DNA of 64,000 nucleotides from Gymnogyps californianus (lineage: Eukaryota > Chordata > Aves > Accipitriformes > Cathartidae): positions 24,831,001-24,895,000 of the forward strand of contig NC_059478.1 in the NCBI RefSeq assembly GCF_018139145.2, given 5' to 3'. A program made the position numbers and the translations under genes. The notes under the pieces are model-generated. The model saw nothing but the letters and a program-made list of their open reading frames with translations. It was not told the origin of the DNA and made no database searches. Position 1 is the first letter of the stretch. The number at the start of each line of letters is the position of its first letter. This document shows, piece after piece, positions 23,406-36,438 of this stretch.

Positions 23406-24780
23406 CAAAACCCACAAAGCTATTTTGATCTTTCCAGCAGCACCCAGACATCAAGAATAAGGCAGAATCTCCCTCCTCTTTCCACACCTGGGAAGAGAAA
23501 TACAGACCAACGGACATCAACACTTCAACTTCCTTCTTCAAGCACTACTGACATATATTTAACCACCCAGAAAATCTCCGCTGCCACAGCCAACAACAAT
23601 TTAAGCTTGACAGTTTGGGGGAAGTTTAGTACTCAAACCAGGTTAAAAACAGTGCACACCCATTTCCAAATATTACCTTTCCATTGCAAGATGACAACTA
23701 CGCTATATCCTTTTTCACGTCCGCTCCTTTCTACCACAGGCAACCAGCCTGTGCAGTCCCCGTTGCAGAATTATCAAATCATTTCAAGACCCAACCTCTT
23801 CACCTGATATTGAGCAGCACAAATGATCAATGTTCCCAGCAACACTAAAACATCTGGGATGGGTAGAAAGGGCATGCTAGTGCATGTAAATGAACACCCA
23901 CGGTTTTACAGACATCACAACTAGCTGCTGTTGACAGCACATTTCTGCCTGGCAGAGAGGAACTAAATAACATAACAAGAGCTACTTTGCCAGCTAACAA
24001 GTGCACAGACCAACAAAGACAACACAGGGATGGTTGCACAGCCATCTTGGCACAAACGGGAAGAAAAGCACAAGTCTTAGGCAAGTCCTGTGCCCTTCTC
24101 ACCAAAAGAGCTGAGCTGCACTTTCTCTTTATCAGGAAGGTTTTGTTCAAAACTAAGAAAAGACCACCTTAATGCAGCAAAGACCATTCCCCAGGAACCA
24201 CAGCAGCCTGAAAAGTGGCGTCCCCATGCAGTGCTAGATAGATGCCACACCACGGAATAATACTGCCTGTTTTTAAAACATCATGCTGGGAGGGATGCAA
24301 AATACCACCCCTGCCTCAGAAGCTGCGAAAGAGCAGCAGGCACATACCGACCATCAGCGACCGTACAGGGCCATACACACAGCAGGACAAGCACAGTGAA
24401 CGTACAAACCTGTGGCACCCCTTCCCTTCACTTCAGAAATGCACGTGGTGTGAACATTTCCAGCAGCACACGTTACCCTCATCAGCGGCTTTACGGAGAG
24501 GCGAACAAACCTTTAAACACAACTCAGCAGACTCGCACATTCCTGAGCTAGCCTGGATCTTTTCTTTTCAGGGTGACTGCCGCTCAACTACTTTCTGCTG
24601 TAACAACAAGTCTACTTAACTTTGCAACTTGTCACCTAAACGATGTGTAATGTTTGCACAGCTAAGGATACAGTGTTCAAACAGCACAGGTGGGGAATTG
24701 CAGGCCGGGATGCATAACTGATGTGGGGTCTCCGCAGGCTGCGAGGGAAAGGGCAACATGACTGATTGCTTTAAAGTAGT

Positions 24781-25060
24781 CATCTCATCGGCCTGTCAAT
24801 AACCAGCCGAAAGGTAAGCAGGTTGGGTCAGGTTAGGACTGCAGCAATTGGCCACCTGAGTGCCTTGGTATTTTAGGCTTGTGGCTATAATAATGCTGGG
24901 TGTATATCTTTAAATAAGAAATTGCTTTGAATTTTTTTCATACATCAGATGTCTTGCGTGGTGGTCTCGTGGTTGTGCTCTCCAGGAGATTTGGGTTCAG
25001 TAACCGTTCATGTTCTCTAGCTCATCGGGTTTTAAATAAATACAGCTAATTCTGTTGCCT
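24781..25060 (+). mobile_element. 5S rRNA/tRNA chimeric SINE, AmnSINE1-like
   Basis: The first part (24,781-24,880) follows 5S rRNA: 'catctcatc' (5S gatctcgtc), then 'aaggtaagcaggttgggtca' and 'ggttaggact' (5S aagctaagcagggtcgggcctggttagtact), 'ccacctgagtgcc', and 'tttaggctt' (5S tgtaggctt). About 80 bases on, a tRNA-like part appears (about 24,955-25,010): 'ggtctcgtggttgtgctc' resembles a tRNA A-box region, and 'gatttgggttcagtaacc' carries a B-box-like GGTTCAGTAACC. A 5S head followed by a tRNA-related unit is the hallmark of AmnSINE1 and related Deu-SINEs, known to include copies exapted as enhancers. The copy is strongly diverged. The tail and Deu-domain borders cannot be placed by eye. 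Confidence 0.58.
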
Positions 25061-28000
25061 GAAGCCATAACCTGCCCTGTCAGATTCATATGGGTCACAG
25101 CAAGGTCCTCCTCACTTACTGGGAGAACAAGGGAGGTCTCCAAGGCAAAATCACTGCCGTGGAGAATGCAGCTTTTGAGGGCTACACGGCATTTGGTGTC
25201 TCAGACCCTGCAGAAGCCTCTCCGAAATGCTGGTCTTCTCTCTCCATCTTTTATCAAAGACGTATCAAAATAAAGACATTATTCTCCATATTGGTCAAAA
25301 TAAGATTTCACAACAGTCCGACAGAATTGCAATGAAGCACACGACACATGGAAAATATGATTAAAAAAGAATGGCATGTCTTTAATTTCAGATGCACCTC
25401 GTAGGATGTTGAGCTATGGATATTCATGTGCTCTTTGCAAAATTTTTAACTGTTCAGAGGAACTAGCTACGAGGCCTCAAAAAGTTTTTTCAAAAGACTG
25501 TTCAAAAAATTAATGTGAACAAAAAAACCCATCTGAAACAGCTTTTATATGAACTATTTCCTGCCGCTCTAAGAACTTAAAGCTTTCTGACATAAGAAGA
25601 ATGGCATAACAACAGCCATAATTGGCAAAGAGATGATAAATATATTTTTTTTTACTTACTTTTAGTAAAAAGGAAAAAAAAAGACCTTAAGTCACAGTGT
25701 TACGCGCATTTTTAATGGCATTCCTCTAGAATGCATTGTAAGAAGCTGAATTGAGAACTAGGTATTTAAAACTACACCCAAGCCTAAGCTGCATGAACAC
25801 AGGTAATGGCAGATTAATATTCCACTGTAATACTTACACACAAGAGTGCCAAGTTAAAGTTGCCATGGGAAACAAGCCTGAATTTCTTCACTTTTCAGCA
25901 ATTCACGATCATCCTTAATAAAGGTTTTGGCAGGTGATATCTAATGCACTGAGCTTAACAGCCACACAAAAACCATGCAAGAAAGCTGCTATGCGGGGAT
26001 GTCTAGATAGAAGAGGCAGGCACGGGCACATCTCCATTATCTGCCTCTGGGTAGGATTGTGACAACCTCCGTTACTGTGTGAGCCACCTTCTGCATCCCC
26101 ATCCTGGCCTTCAGCTAGGATTGCCTTGATACAGGCTCCATAGAGCACCGCTTGAAAAGCACGCAGAAGATACCTCGCAGCCTGCATCCCAGCAGACCAG
26201 TGGTCCCTCCATAACCTCCTCCCGCAGCAGGTTTGTGATTTCAGGGACACATTCCTCCTAGAAAATCCTCTGAGCCTAAGCTATGGCTCCCAAAGCGGCT
26301 TGCCTATCCCCTGTCTACTCACCCTGAGCAGGGAGCTCGGCAGCGACTGCACATCTGTTGCTACGGCCTAAATTTGGTGGAAATCAACATCCATTCCCAT
26401 TACCAAGTCAGTGTATAAATCACAGCATCTCAGGAGCAGAGACACATCATTCAATCGTCCCCGCCATAGGAACGAGACCATGGGTAGACCAGTACGGGCG
26501 GCGGAGAGGCAGCGATCATTCCTGCCACTCCAGCTGCACCTGCCCGCAACTGAGAGCCAGAACCGCAAGATGGATGTTCAGGGGAAAATGCCTTTAATGC
26601 TCTTTTACACTAGCACTCAAGGCAACACAGCCTGAACCCAATTTAACCTTATCGTGCATTTGTACTTAATATGATCTTACAGAAAGACTGGCTCCCATTT
26701 GTTAATATGCTTTTGCCAATCAGGAAATGTACTAGGATCATCCAGATTTGTTTGTACACTTAAAAATAAATTAGTAACTGAACATATGCTTACTCATAGT
26801 CTCGGTGTTTATGGTTTTACGTTGAAGTGGTGAGTGATGTTCTGTATTTATTTGTATGTCCAGTTTCATTTGACAGCCATTATAATTAAAAATTCCCCAA
26901 AATAACAATCAAAATGCATGCTAAACAAACTTGAAATATGTAGGATACACTAAAGAAAAGTATCAAGATATTTTCTTATTTAAAATGTGCTATTTAAGAG
27001 AACAAGGAAAGTATTGTCTGTAAACAATTTATTCTTCTGCCTCTGGTCACAACTTCCTTCAGCAATTGGAAGATCTGAACATTTCATACCTTCCTCTTAC
27101 AGAGAGTTTGGAAGAGGCAAGTTTCTAATTCCCAACTGATTATCAAATTTGAGTGAATCTGAGACGCTGAAGTCAAGTACTTGAAAAAAATGACATGAAA
27201 AAAAGCAACTTCATCATTACCAAAAGCTCATTTAGCAGCTTAGCAACTCCTAGGTCCAGCTCCTTCTGCCAGGTCAGCGGTCTGATACTCTCTCACACTT
27301 CCAGGCAGCAGACATACAAAGCTTGAATTTTATTTGGTTTTCATTTAAGTGGCTTCAATAGATTACAGTAGAGATTAACATCCTATGTAGAAGCCTAATT
27401 TCAAATTCAGCTTTGAACAGATCCGATTTCTACCTTCAGACTTTTTACATTTTAAAAAATCATTGCTTTTCATCCACTCTGCTGAAGTTGAAGGCAAGAT
27501 ACTTGGCTTGCTGACCGAAAGAGGCACACCCACTCACTGCATTAATAAAATAAGGTTACAGGCAGCCACGGATCTGAGCCCAGGGAGTTCTTTAACACAG
27601 TCACTGAAAGCACTGACCACCATAAACACTGGTGTATACAAGGACAAAGGAACAAAAGAGCGAGACTCCTACTTATTAATGCATCTTCTCTTGTATAGCT
27701 AAAGCACCGTATGTACCCGGCTCTACAGGCTGACAGCATATAAAAGCAGCAGGTACTTATAAACTCTTAGCAGACAGTAAAGGAAAAAAAGTCAGAGTTA
27801 GAGCTGAAAAATGAAGCACGCTACCACCGTCGTGGTCCGAGGTCCACCGACCTCCGCAAAACAACAGCTCCCACCTGCCCCACTGGGCTTTGGATCAAAT
27901 TCCAAATGCACAAGGTAAGCTTTAAAGAGATGCGAGGGGCCAGTCATAAACATCCCTTACTGTCAACCCCTACTGACCTTTGGCTGGCTAAAACACTACA

Positions 28001-30796
28001 CGACACAGATTGTGCCTCTGTTCTTTCAGGTTTTCCCATCTATCCATCCGGGGCAATGCTGTTAAACTCCCCACCTTCTCTTCTCTCTGGGATGGTCTCA
28101 TTATTCATAAATATATCCAAAAAACTCATAAAGCTAAGCTGCTTCTTTGTGCATATAAACATGCACTTTGATTTAGGGACATCTGTTGAAAGCCATCAGA
28201 AGTCAGGACTGCAAGGATGCTACCGTTCCTCTGTGGGTGTAGGGCAGGGAACATGAAGGACCCTCCATGCCCGACCCAGAAGTGGTAAAGCAAAGGGCAG
28301 CGGTCATGAGGCGCTCAGCCAGCAGTCCCAGCCACTGGAGCCACGATGCAGACAGCTTCCCAGGGGAATACCACTGTCCTTGACCCTCCTTGATCCCCAT
28401 TACGGAGGCCACACCACGAGACCTCGGAGAGAGATCGGGCAGTGTGAAAGGGAATGGAAATGAAGGAGTCTTCAGGGCTCCCGAATGAGCATGAAGGACT
28501 TCCCCAGGGATAAAGCCAGCGAGGCTGCTGGTTGCAGAAGAGCACAAGTCAATACAGTGGGAGGGGGAGCAGATGTGGCAGTCACACACCTTAGTGTAGA
28601 TAAAAAGATAGCTCTTTCAGTAGTTTCTGGTAAGAAGCCAGAATATTCTGAAGAGCAGTTAGTGAGAAATGTGAAGTGCACTGCACAGTGGCAAGTGCAC
28701 TCCACAAGACTTTTAGGCTGAGCTGGCTAAATTTACAGCTATGCCTACCCACTTAAAGTAACCTGGATCACAGCTTAGCTCTGTATATGCAGCCTCCTCA
28801 TCAAATCCCAATGCATTTGAATTTCATTGTATCTAGACTTCTATTTTGCAGGTATTAAAACAAAAGCAGAAAAAGGATCAGGATCACAGTGAAGATCAGC
28901 ACCTGACCATTCCTAGCTCCCAGGTCTGTCCTCAGGCCAAACCTCCAAAACCTGTCTGCCACTGCTCCAGTGAAAGATCCTGCCACTAAAACCTGGCACA
29001 AAACGTCGCTGAAATACGCGGCACAGTTTGCTCACCATGACACACAGCCCAGCAGTGAAGAGGACAAAAGCCATGCTGGTCAGCAAAAAGGTAAGATGTA
29101 GGTAGGGGCACCAATTAAAGTCTCATTTTATAAAGTTGCTCGATTCTGGCAGGCACCTTCAGCCTTTCCAGCTACACTGATTCCCATGTAGCGATTTCTT
29201 TATTTGTCAAACTAATTTGTTGGTGAGGATGTAAGGGACTGACAGCCCTTTCCACACATGATATGATGCAGACAGGCACTGAACACAGCAGACTGGAAAA
29301 ACAACACTGAAGAACATCTCCACCTTAAAGGCGCTATCTCACCAACAAAATATATAGCAGATCTGCATTGGCCCAGACCATTACTTTCCCTGGCAAGGAC
29401 TTGGGGACAAAGCTCCTTAAAACAGTAGTAATCATATTCCACTCATGCTCCTTTTTACTGCCAGCTGTAAACTAGCTCCCCATGCATCATGGTTTTGCAT
29501 CAAAATGTGCACAGACCAAACCCATATCCAAAGGGACAAGGTAGATCCAATTTACAGCTTTGACAGGTCTGTGCACCCGAGGCGGAGCGTGCGGGGAATA
29601 GCCTGACATCTCACTTGGAGAGCGGTTAAGACCCTGCTAGCATAACTGGATGCAGAGCCACAACAGCCTCCCACAAAGACCCAGCAAAAGAGCAGGGAAT
29701 TTGCTGTCCATTTTTCAAGAAACACGAGAGGCAGGCAGCACTCACCAAGGCACTACTGGGGAAGAGAGGAGTCAACTTTGATCCCAACTTGCAGCATCCC
29801 TTTGACAGGACAAGCCCAAGGGAAACCACAGCTGCACTGGGAAACGAACACACTGTATTGAGTCAATTCAGTAATGAGATACCGACTGAAAACCGCTTAG
29901 CCTTTAGTATATTTGAAACAAAGCAAACGGAAGTTATTCTGACCTAATGCATATATTACCGGCAATACCCGTAAGAGGCCAATTGCTTGGCAGAGGAGGG
30001 TGAGAAGTTCAAGTTCAATTTAGAGACTCAGAAATTCCGTTTGTTTGTTGCCAACCCAACATGGTGGTTTTTTTTTCTTTTTAGCACGGTTTTCTAATTT
30101 AAATGGAAAACCTAGGCCCATCCTGCTGACAACTGAAAATATATTTACTAATATGCTCCACGCTACTACGGAAGAACTGTCTGCAGAAAAACCTCTGTAC
30201 TTCATCTGGATCTCTGTACGTCTCAAGTGGTAGGGCACTGGAAAATCTCTCTGAAGCTGAACTCTTCCTATCTCATTACACTCCAGAGTTAACACTCATG
30301 CAAGATAACTTCAGTGAGATCAGATAGCTCCAAATTATTGTTGTTCTTTACTTAGAAACACCATTATGTTGCACATATTCGTAACATTCAAACTATTCTT
30401 TTCCTAAAGCTGTTGGCTACCAACTGCCTTTTTCCTTGCAGAATCAAACAAGGCTGCCATGACTACTCTACTAATGCAGGTTCCCAGCCAAAAATTTTTA
30501 GACCCTCCCCAGTTCAGGCAGATGACAAGCATACATGACTTAAAGATGTTTTCAATAACACATGAATTGTCACTTCCTTGATGGAAACCAGGCTCCTTCA
30601 TTTCATTCCCAGCGAACAGTCCTGGCATTGCTCCTGAGAGAGCAGGTGACTTGTAAGAGCCCTGGAGGACCAGAAACAGAAAGGAGGTGGGACAAACCAG
30701 AGAAAACGAGTGAGCCAGCACTGTGTTTTTTCCTTCCACCTCTCAGAACAGCAGCAGCAACTTGCAAGGGGATAATTAACACGATTGACTAGTTAC

Positions 30797-31071
30797 CTGA
30801 GGATGAATCTGTGGTTTATCACATGTAGCCTCAAAATCCAGCACTAAGAAGTAGTGATATCTCTGTGGAGGGAAGGATGACATTGCTGCCATGGAAGCTC
30901 CAAAGCCGTGGGACGCCAGTTTCCTGCTTACGATGGAGCTGTACCCTTTGAGAACACCAGCCGGGAGGAGGGAGCACACAGCTTGTCTTGCCCTTGGAAG
31001 TAAGGTTTGGGGAAACTTTGTTGCTCCAGTATGGAGGAGTGCTATCATTGAACATCCAGAGGCATCTGAAA
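30797..31071 (-). CDS. ERI3: ERI3 exon 2: N-terminal region and exonuclease motif I
   Basis: This exon translates as (V)SDASGCSMIALLHTG... through KLASHGFGASMAAM and SFPPQRYHYFLVLDFEATCD to KPQIHPQ, closely matching vertebrate ERI3. The Asp and Glu of LDFEATC are the first two acidic metal ligands of the DEDDh fold, about residues 176 and 178 if translation starts at 41167. The donor is CAG followed by GTAACT at 30796, phase 0. The acceptor is a tandem: AG ends at both 31072 and 31066, six bases apart and in frame. I chose 31071 because it restores the V-x-DASG match and has the better pyrimidine tract. In-frame ATGs at 31048 (MIALL) and at MAAM are fallback starts if exon 1 is untranslated. 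The segment before SFPPQ diverges from human, but the nuclease part is almost identical. Confidence 0.92.
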
Positions 31072-32132
31072 CTGAAGAGAGACTCGTGTTACTCATGCAC
31101 ACATACATGTCATCTCTGCTAGTATCTCTTCACTGTCCTCATCTGACAGGGATTTCCTGTGCTTCCTGGTGGAGGTTCCAGCATCGCAATCCTGAAATAA
31201 CACAGTAACCTGCTCTAAGCACAACTGATGACATTTGGACTGAGCTCAAGGTGTCCAGAATCACAGGCAACTGGAAATTAACCTCTGCAAATGGCTCTAA
31301 ATTAAGAGCTACGAGATACACAACAGTCATGGCTCCAGGCACCAGATCCCACTCCCCTGCTGAACCTTATCATAGTAGAACACATCACAAACCACTTAAA
31401 ACACAGAAAATCTGATCTAAACCCCACTGAAATTTCTGAGGCGGCCTTTCATCTTTTCATATGCAATGCAACTTCTGATACGTGGTAGGAATTAAATACA
31501 GCAATACACATATCAACACTACAACCTGTCCAAACAGCTTGGCCCTGAAACACCTGTCAGTTGCACCAAAATCTCCCACTTTCATTACTAATCCACATGT
31601 CTGGTGGCTGGAAGGCTCCTCCCCAGGGAAGTTCTCATTTGTTCTGTGTACGAGGTTTCTCAGAGATGTGATTCTAGTGCTACATTTGATTTCTTACTTC
31701 AGGTATTTCTCAGAGGAGGATGTCGGTTCAACAAACCCACATGTGAACTGCAGGGACTCCAGGAACTGTAAAATGTAAGCAGGACTCTCTAGGTTACAGT
31801 CTCCCTCCCGCAGAAATACCTCACCCAGCCATTACCTTCTGATGCTTCTATTTAACAAATGCTATTTAATAAATTACATTATCCATATGAGACTACCTGG
31901 ATTTCCCTCCCCCCTACTCTTTTTCTTTTAAAACACTGCAGGAAAAACTTGACAGGACTGTCATTGCCCAAGGCGGGTCAGCCTCAGGACTGTTAATAGA
32001 TTTATTGGGATGAGAGTTCAAGCCCACCTCATGGAGGTGTTACGTAGCTGGGTACAGTGACTGATAGCAAAACAGGCAAATTGCAACAACCCAGTCCTCT
32101 TGAACAAGGATATGAGTATCCCCTCTAAATGT

Positions 32133-32158
32133 ATATATAGATATATATACACACACAC
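32133..32158. repeat. TA/CA dinucleotide microsatellite
   Basis: A short compound tract (tatatatagatatatataca followed by cacacacc). Likely polymorphic; no function is suggested. Confidence 0.75.
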
Positions 32159-32199
32159 CTTGCTACAAAGATATTTAAATCCATCTCCACGGTTGGTCC

Positions 32200-32660
32200 C
32201 ACTGCTTGTGGCTCTGGGCAAGAGCTCCATCGCACCACGTGCCACCCACCCGCCTGGTTTCAGAGCCCGGCCTCCTCGCGCCTGTGCTCGCTTTTTGCTC
32301 CGCCGTGAAGGGCTGGAAGCACCTGCCACGAGACACGGAGCCGAAATGGGCAACGCAAAACGGAGGACTCGTCGCCCACGAACAAAGTCGCTGTTTGCAC
32401 AAAAGGCGGCGTTTGCTCTCTCCCATCCGTTAGTCCGTCAGGTAAATAATGCACGTGCCAAAACACACACTTAATGAGGTAAATAATATGCCTTGAATAA
32501 CGGCTAAATCTGTATTTACCTGCGAGACCCGAGAAACTCGGAAGGACCAGATTAGGAGATAATTGCAGCTGAGCAGGTTGTGTGCTTCGAGTAAACACAC
32601 ATTTGGTAACCTTCCCTTTCCAAGGTTTTGATTGAAAGGCAAAAATCAAAGGAGCTGAGA
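32200..32660. promoter_or_regulatory. CpG-rich islet with E-boxes; candidate regulatory element
   Basis: In a CpG-poor intron this stretch has clustered CpGs (roughly 32,230-32,440) and two CACGTG E-boxes (32,236-32,241 and 32,452-32,457). It then runs into an A/T-rich part with 'ggtaaataat' repeated at about 32,441 and 32,479 and no repeat similarity. A plus-strand CAG followed by GTAAAT at 32,442 resembles a splice donor. It could be an alternative promoter, an unannotated noncoding exon, or a conserved enhancer. None is proven. Confidence 0.3.
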
Positions 32661-35600
32661 TGTTTAAGACTGAGCCAGTGCCCACGCTGCCAATTCCATG
32701 GCATAAATGCATCCCCACCTTGTGGCTTTCACGTTTTGGGGGGCTGCTTGCTTTATTAAAGCAGTGTGCCAGGCAGCAGGTACCCGGAAAACTGAAAACT
32801 CAAGTTACAAAACCATAACGAAGAGCCCAACATTGCATTTACCCTAAAGGGGCTCAGTTCTACCTATTGCTTTTCCATCTACAGCTTTTACTGTCATTAA
32901 TAAATGCATTACAGCCAAATAGAAGTTAGTTATATTCACTTCTAACCTGCCCCAGATAAGAGATATTTAAGGTATACGTGCTTTAAATCTTCAAGCTACT
33001 AGCTATGAATCTAAAGGCCCATCACAGCAAATATAATATCTCAGAATAAAGCAGCTTCTAAGTTAGTTGCGGTAAAACCTGGTCTTTAGCCTACTGCATA
33101 AAGTAAAATACACAGCTGGAGTGGGGGAGGCAGGCAGGCTCCAACCCCTATATCAAACATATGCAATAAAACATACGTTATCCACCCACACACAGCAAGA
33201 TCAGTACTTCTCTAATGTATCTTAACCGGCCAGACTAGGGCATCAGACATGAATCCCACAATCTTCAGGCTGGCCCGCACCACGCACAGCGGTGCAGAGG
33301 TTCCCGAGCCACTAAGTCCACACGGCAAAGGTAAACCGGGCGTCTTGGCAGGATTCAGGCACGTCACCACGCAGACACAGCAGCACCACTCCAGACCCCG
33401 GCAGGTTTGTGTCACACAGGTACCACGGGACACCGGCAGAGGGAAATAACAGCCAACATCTAGTACCTGTTTACACTCAACTTCTGCAGGCGGTCCATGT
33501 CTAATGACAGGATCAGACTCCCCACACTAAAAGCAGCCTCCCTCCTCACTCTCCCATGTAGCAGAGGGAGCAATGCTCCGAACAAAGGTGCACGAGTGGG
33601 GTATTGCATGTCAATTCCCCTACACAGATGGCATACAAATAAGAGCAACCCCACTGCAAACTTTGCACCTTCAGCCAAATGAAGTTTTAACTGCTTGTTT
33701 ACCCAGACACTGTTCTAGGTGCCCTGGGAAGACCTCATATCATCTTCTTTGGCAAGGTCAGAGTGCCTCAGAGCAAAAGATAGCTGGTGAGCAAACACAC
33801 TTTATTAGAAGTCATGTAAAGCATTTATAACAGCTATGACAATGCAAAGCACTAGTAATTATCCTGTATTTTTTTCCAATGGACAACAATGCAAGCAACA
33901 CAGCTTCAAAAATTAGAAACCCAGCTCTATCCATATAAATCCACATGTTCAGTGATTCCATTTCCAAACCTACGTAAAACACCACATATATATTTCTTAT
34001 GCACACAGGGTCAGATTATAATCTCAGACAGCGCAAGCTGTCACATCTGGCATTCAACCCTACTAGGTTAATATTTCATATCACACAGCTCCAATTCCTT
34101 ACAAAGATACGTATGAAATGTAATGGGACCATGAACTGAGGTTGGACATCAGGAATTATTTTTACAGATTGTACACAGCCCTAGGAAAATGTGACAGCAC
34201 TTTACATTTGCAACACCCAATAACATGGGAAACGGCCGCATGTGGTGGGTTTCAGCTGGAAGATAGAGTTCGCATTATGTGCTGTATAACAGCGTGTGCC
34301 ACACATGACATCACCAGCTATAATCAGCAACTGTCTTTGAAAAACAACTAAAAAAAATTAATCTCTGGACATCAGCCGCAGGTAACAGGACAAGCTCAGG
34401 CTGACCACAGCTCTTGCTTGTTAGTGGTCCAAGCACACGATACTAAAGCACGACAGTTTGATCACCAGCAAGTAAGGAAAGCCAGGAGAAAGGCAAGCGC
34501 CAGCTGCAGTCACCAGCTTGCCAGGGGCCCCACGGAGCACAAAGCGGAGAATCTGCACCGGCGGCTGTCGCGCTCCAGGCATCCCACCGGGGAAGCCGCT
34601 CAGGGGCAACCACAAGCAGCAAAGAACAAGATGGGGAACTCCTGCCACGTAAAGAACACTGGTGACAAAAGCCAGCAGGGCATTGCAAGTGCTCTCCCCC
34701 ACCTGCAGGACAGCCCCAAAGCCACATACAGAGATGTGCACCATGCAACCTGCAGAGGATTCAAATTCATCCATGGCGAGACAAATTAGCCTATGAGCTT
34801 GAGCTTAATGGACTCTTCGCACATAACATTAATATTTACTTTTTTACTTTACAACCACATCTAATTAAAATCACCTGGCAGCAAGAGAAGGCATAACTTT
34901 AACAACTTGCCTTTAACCCAAAAATATTCCCCTTCACTGTCCAGTTTGATAAGATGATGTAGGGAGGGGGCAAGAAGACAAACACCTAAGTTCAGGTTGG
35001 AGGGGTGACCCAAGAAATGGTATGTTTTACGAGAGTCTCCATCTACACATTACTTTGTTATGGCAATATGGGCCTCCACCGTATAAAAAATAAACAGACA
35101 AAAAACCCCCACACTAATCTAAAGGACAAGACAAACTAAAATTAAAAAATAAAAGCAAGCAAGCTTTGGGAGTCATGTGCTTCAGTTTATTCCCTGTTCA
35201 AAGCCTGGGTAGGGGCAGCTGTGACTCCTGGCCTCCAACAGACAACTGAACTCAAGGCTAGAGCAACCAAAAACAATTCCAAATGTAACTCAGGTTTGTC
35301 TTATTTTATTATAGTGTCTTATTTTATTAAATTATAAAGAGTAAGAAGATAGGGTAATAAAGATGCTTTTTGCAGAACAAAATTGCATGCATTTAGCAAC
35401 ACCTGGAACAGAGTATAACAAAAAATGCAGGACTTCCATTTTGGTAGCTGTTCAAATGCATATTCAGAGGTCAAATGTGAGCCCATATTTCAGTTGTGTG
35501 AAGATATAACTGAAGAACAATAGAGATAACTCCTTTTTTTTTTTTTTAAATCAACCTTAACCTAAAACCAAATATTTCATTAGATGAACTACAGTCCAAA

Positions 35601-36054
35601 AAGACAGCACCTGGCTAGCCTGCAAGGCAGGAAACGAGAGACTATGAACAAAACCAGCTTACCCACTGTCACCATCCAAACTTGCAAAAAAAAAAAACCA
35701 AACAAAAAAAACTATAAAGTAAAACAAACAACAAAACACAAAGCTTTTAGAACCGTTTTAATAATGTAACAGAATTTTAGACAGGTAAACTTGTTTCTTT
35801 AATTTGTTAACCTCACAGTATCATCCCTTGAACGTGAATGCAGTATGCTTCCATGGTTGCACTCCCTTCAATTTTGGCTGGGTTTGTCTCCGGCACTGCT
35901 AGACAACCAAGCCCGTGTTTTGGAAAATTCGTAACATAACTTTCCCAAAGCATTGCCACAGGATGCCTATATGCTGTCCCATCATTACTCAGCTCAGATA
36001 CAACTTGGCATCAATCATTTTGTTTTTACAGCACTCCGCAATTGCACCCAACCT

Positions 36055-36210
36055 CTTCCCACTACAGATGAAGAGGTCCCTGTTCTCAAGAACTTACAGT
36101 CTAAAATTAGATGTAATACAACAAGTGAGGGTAACAGCAGAGAAGAATGAGGGTTACAGGAGCAAAGTCAGGCAACCGCTCATCCGGGAGATACGTGCAT
36201 CTCAGTAGTT
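36055..36210 (+). repeat. Ancient MIR-like SINE fragment
   Basis: The phrases 'gaggtccctgttctcaagaa' and 'cttacagtctaaaattagat', then 'aacaagtgagggtaacagc', match the middle of an old amniote SINE family (typically '...ccctgccccaaagagcttacaatctaaa...'). This is high divergence, recognised by phrase order only. Confidence 0.42.
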
Positions 36211-36438
36211 CAATTAAAAAAAATAATTCACTCTATATAGGCACCGGCTTCCCTCTATATGGCCATTATGGAAGAGATAAGCGAACACGGAAAGGGTTGA
36301 CTAAAGGATGGAGGGCACTCTCGGGTTAAGGAAGGTCTCTCCCGTTTCTTGAGCTCATTCTTCCCGCTGCGTTCCTTGGCTGATATGTCAAAGTCACCAC
36401 CAGATATGTCAGCTATGTCAGAGCACCAGAAGCTCTTC

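Larger units (their letters stand above)
15925..30796 (-). other. ERI3 intron 2 (about 14.9 kb)
   Basis: This is a complete intron between exons 2 and 3, and the richest part of the gene in non-coding signals. From left to right it holds an A/T-rich quiet block (16,560-17,210), two candidate conserved blocks (19,560-19,830 and 20,940-21,320), an old CR1 (22,130-22,740), a solo LTR (22,831-23,400) and a 5S/tRNA SINE (24,781-25,060). From 25.1 to 30.8 kb I see no recognisable repeat or exon. Open frames there, such as 28,203-28,589, lack protein character. Confidence 0.85.

Noticed and set aside
24781..24880. 5S ribosomal RNA gene
   Set aside because: Only the middle and 3' parts are similar, with many changes and an insertion, and a tRNA-like unit follows, so it is a SINE head and not a functional 5S gene.
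24955..25015. tRNA gene
   Set aside because: Only loosely A-box- and B-box-like. No cloverleaf can be drawn and there is no terminator, so it is best explained as the tRNA-derived part of the SINE.
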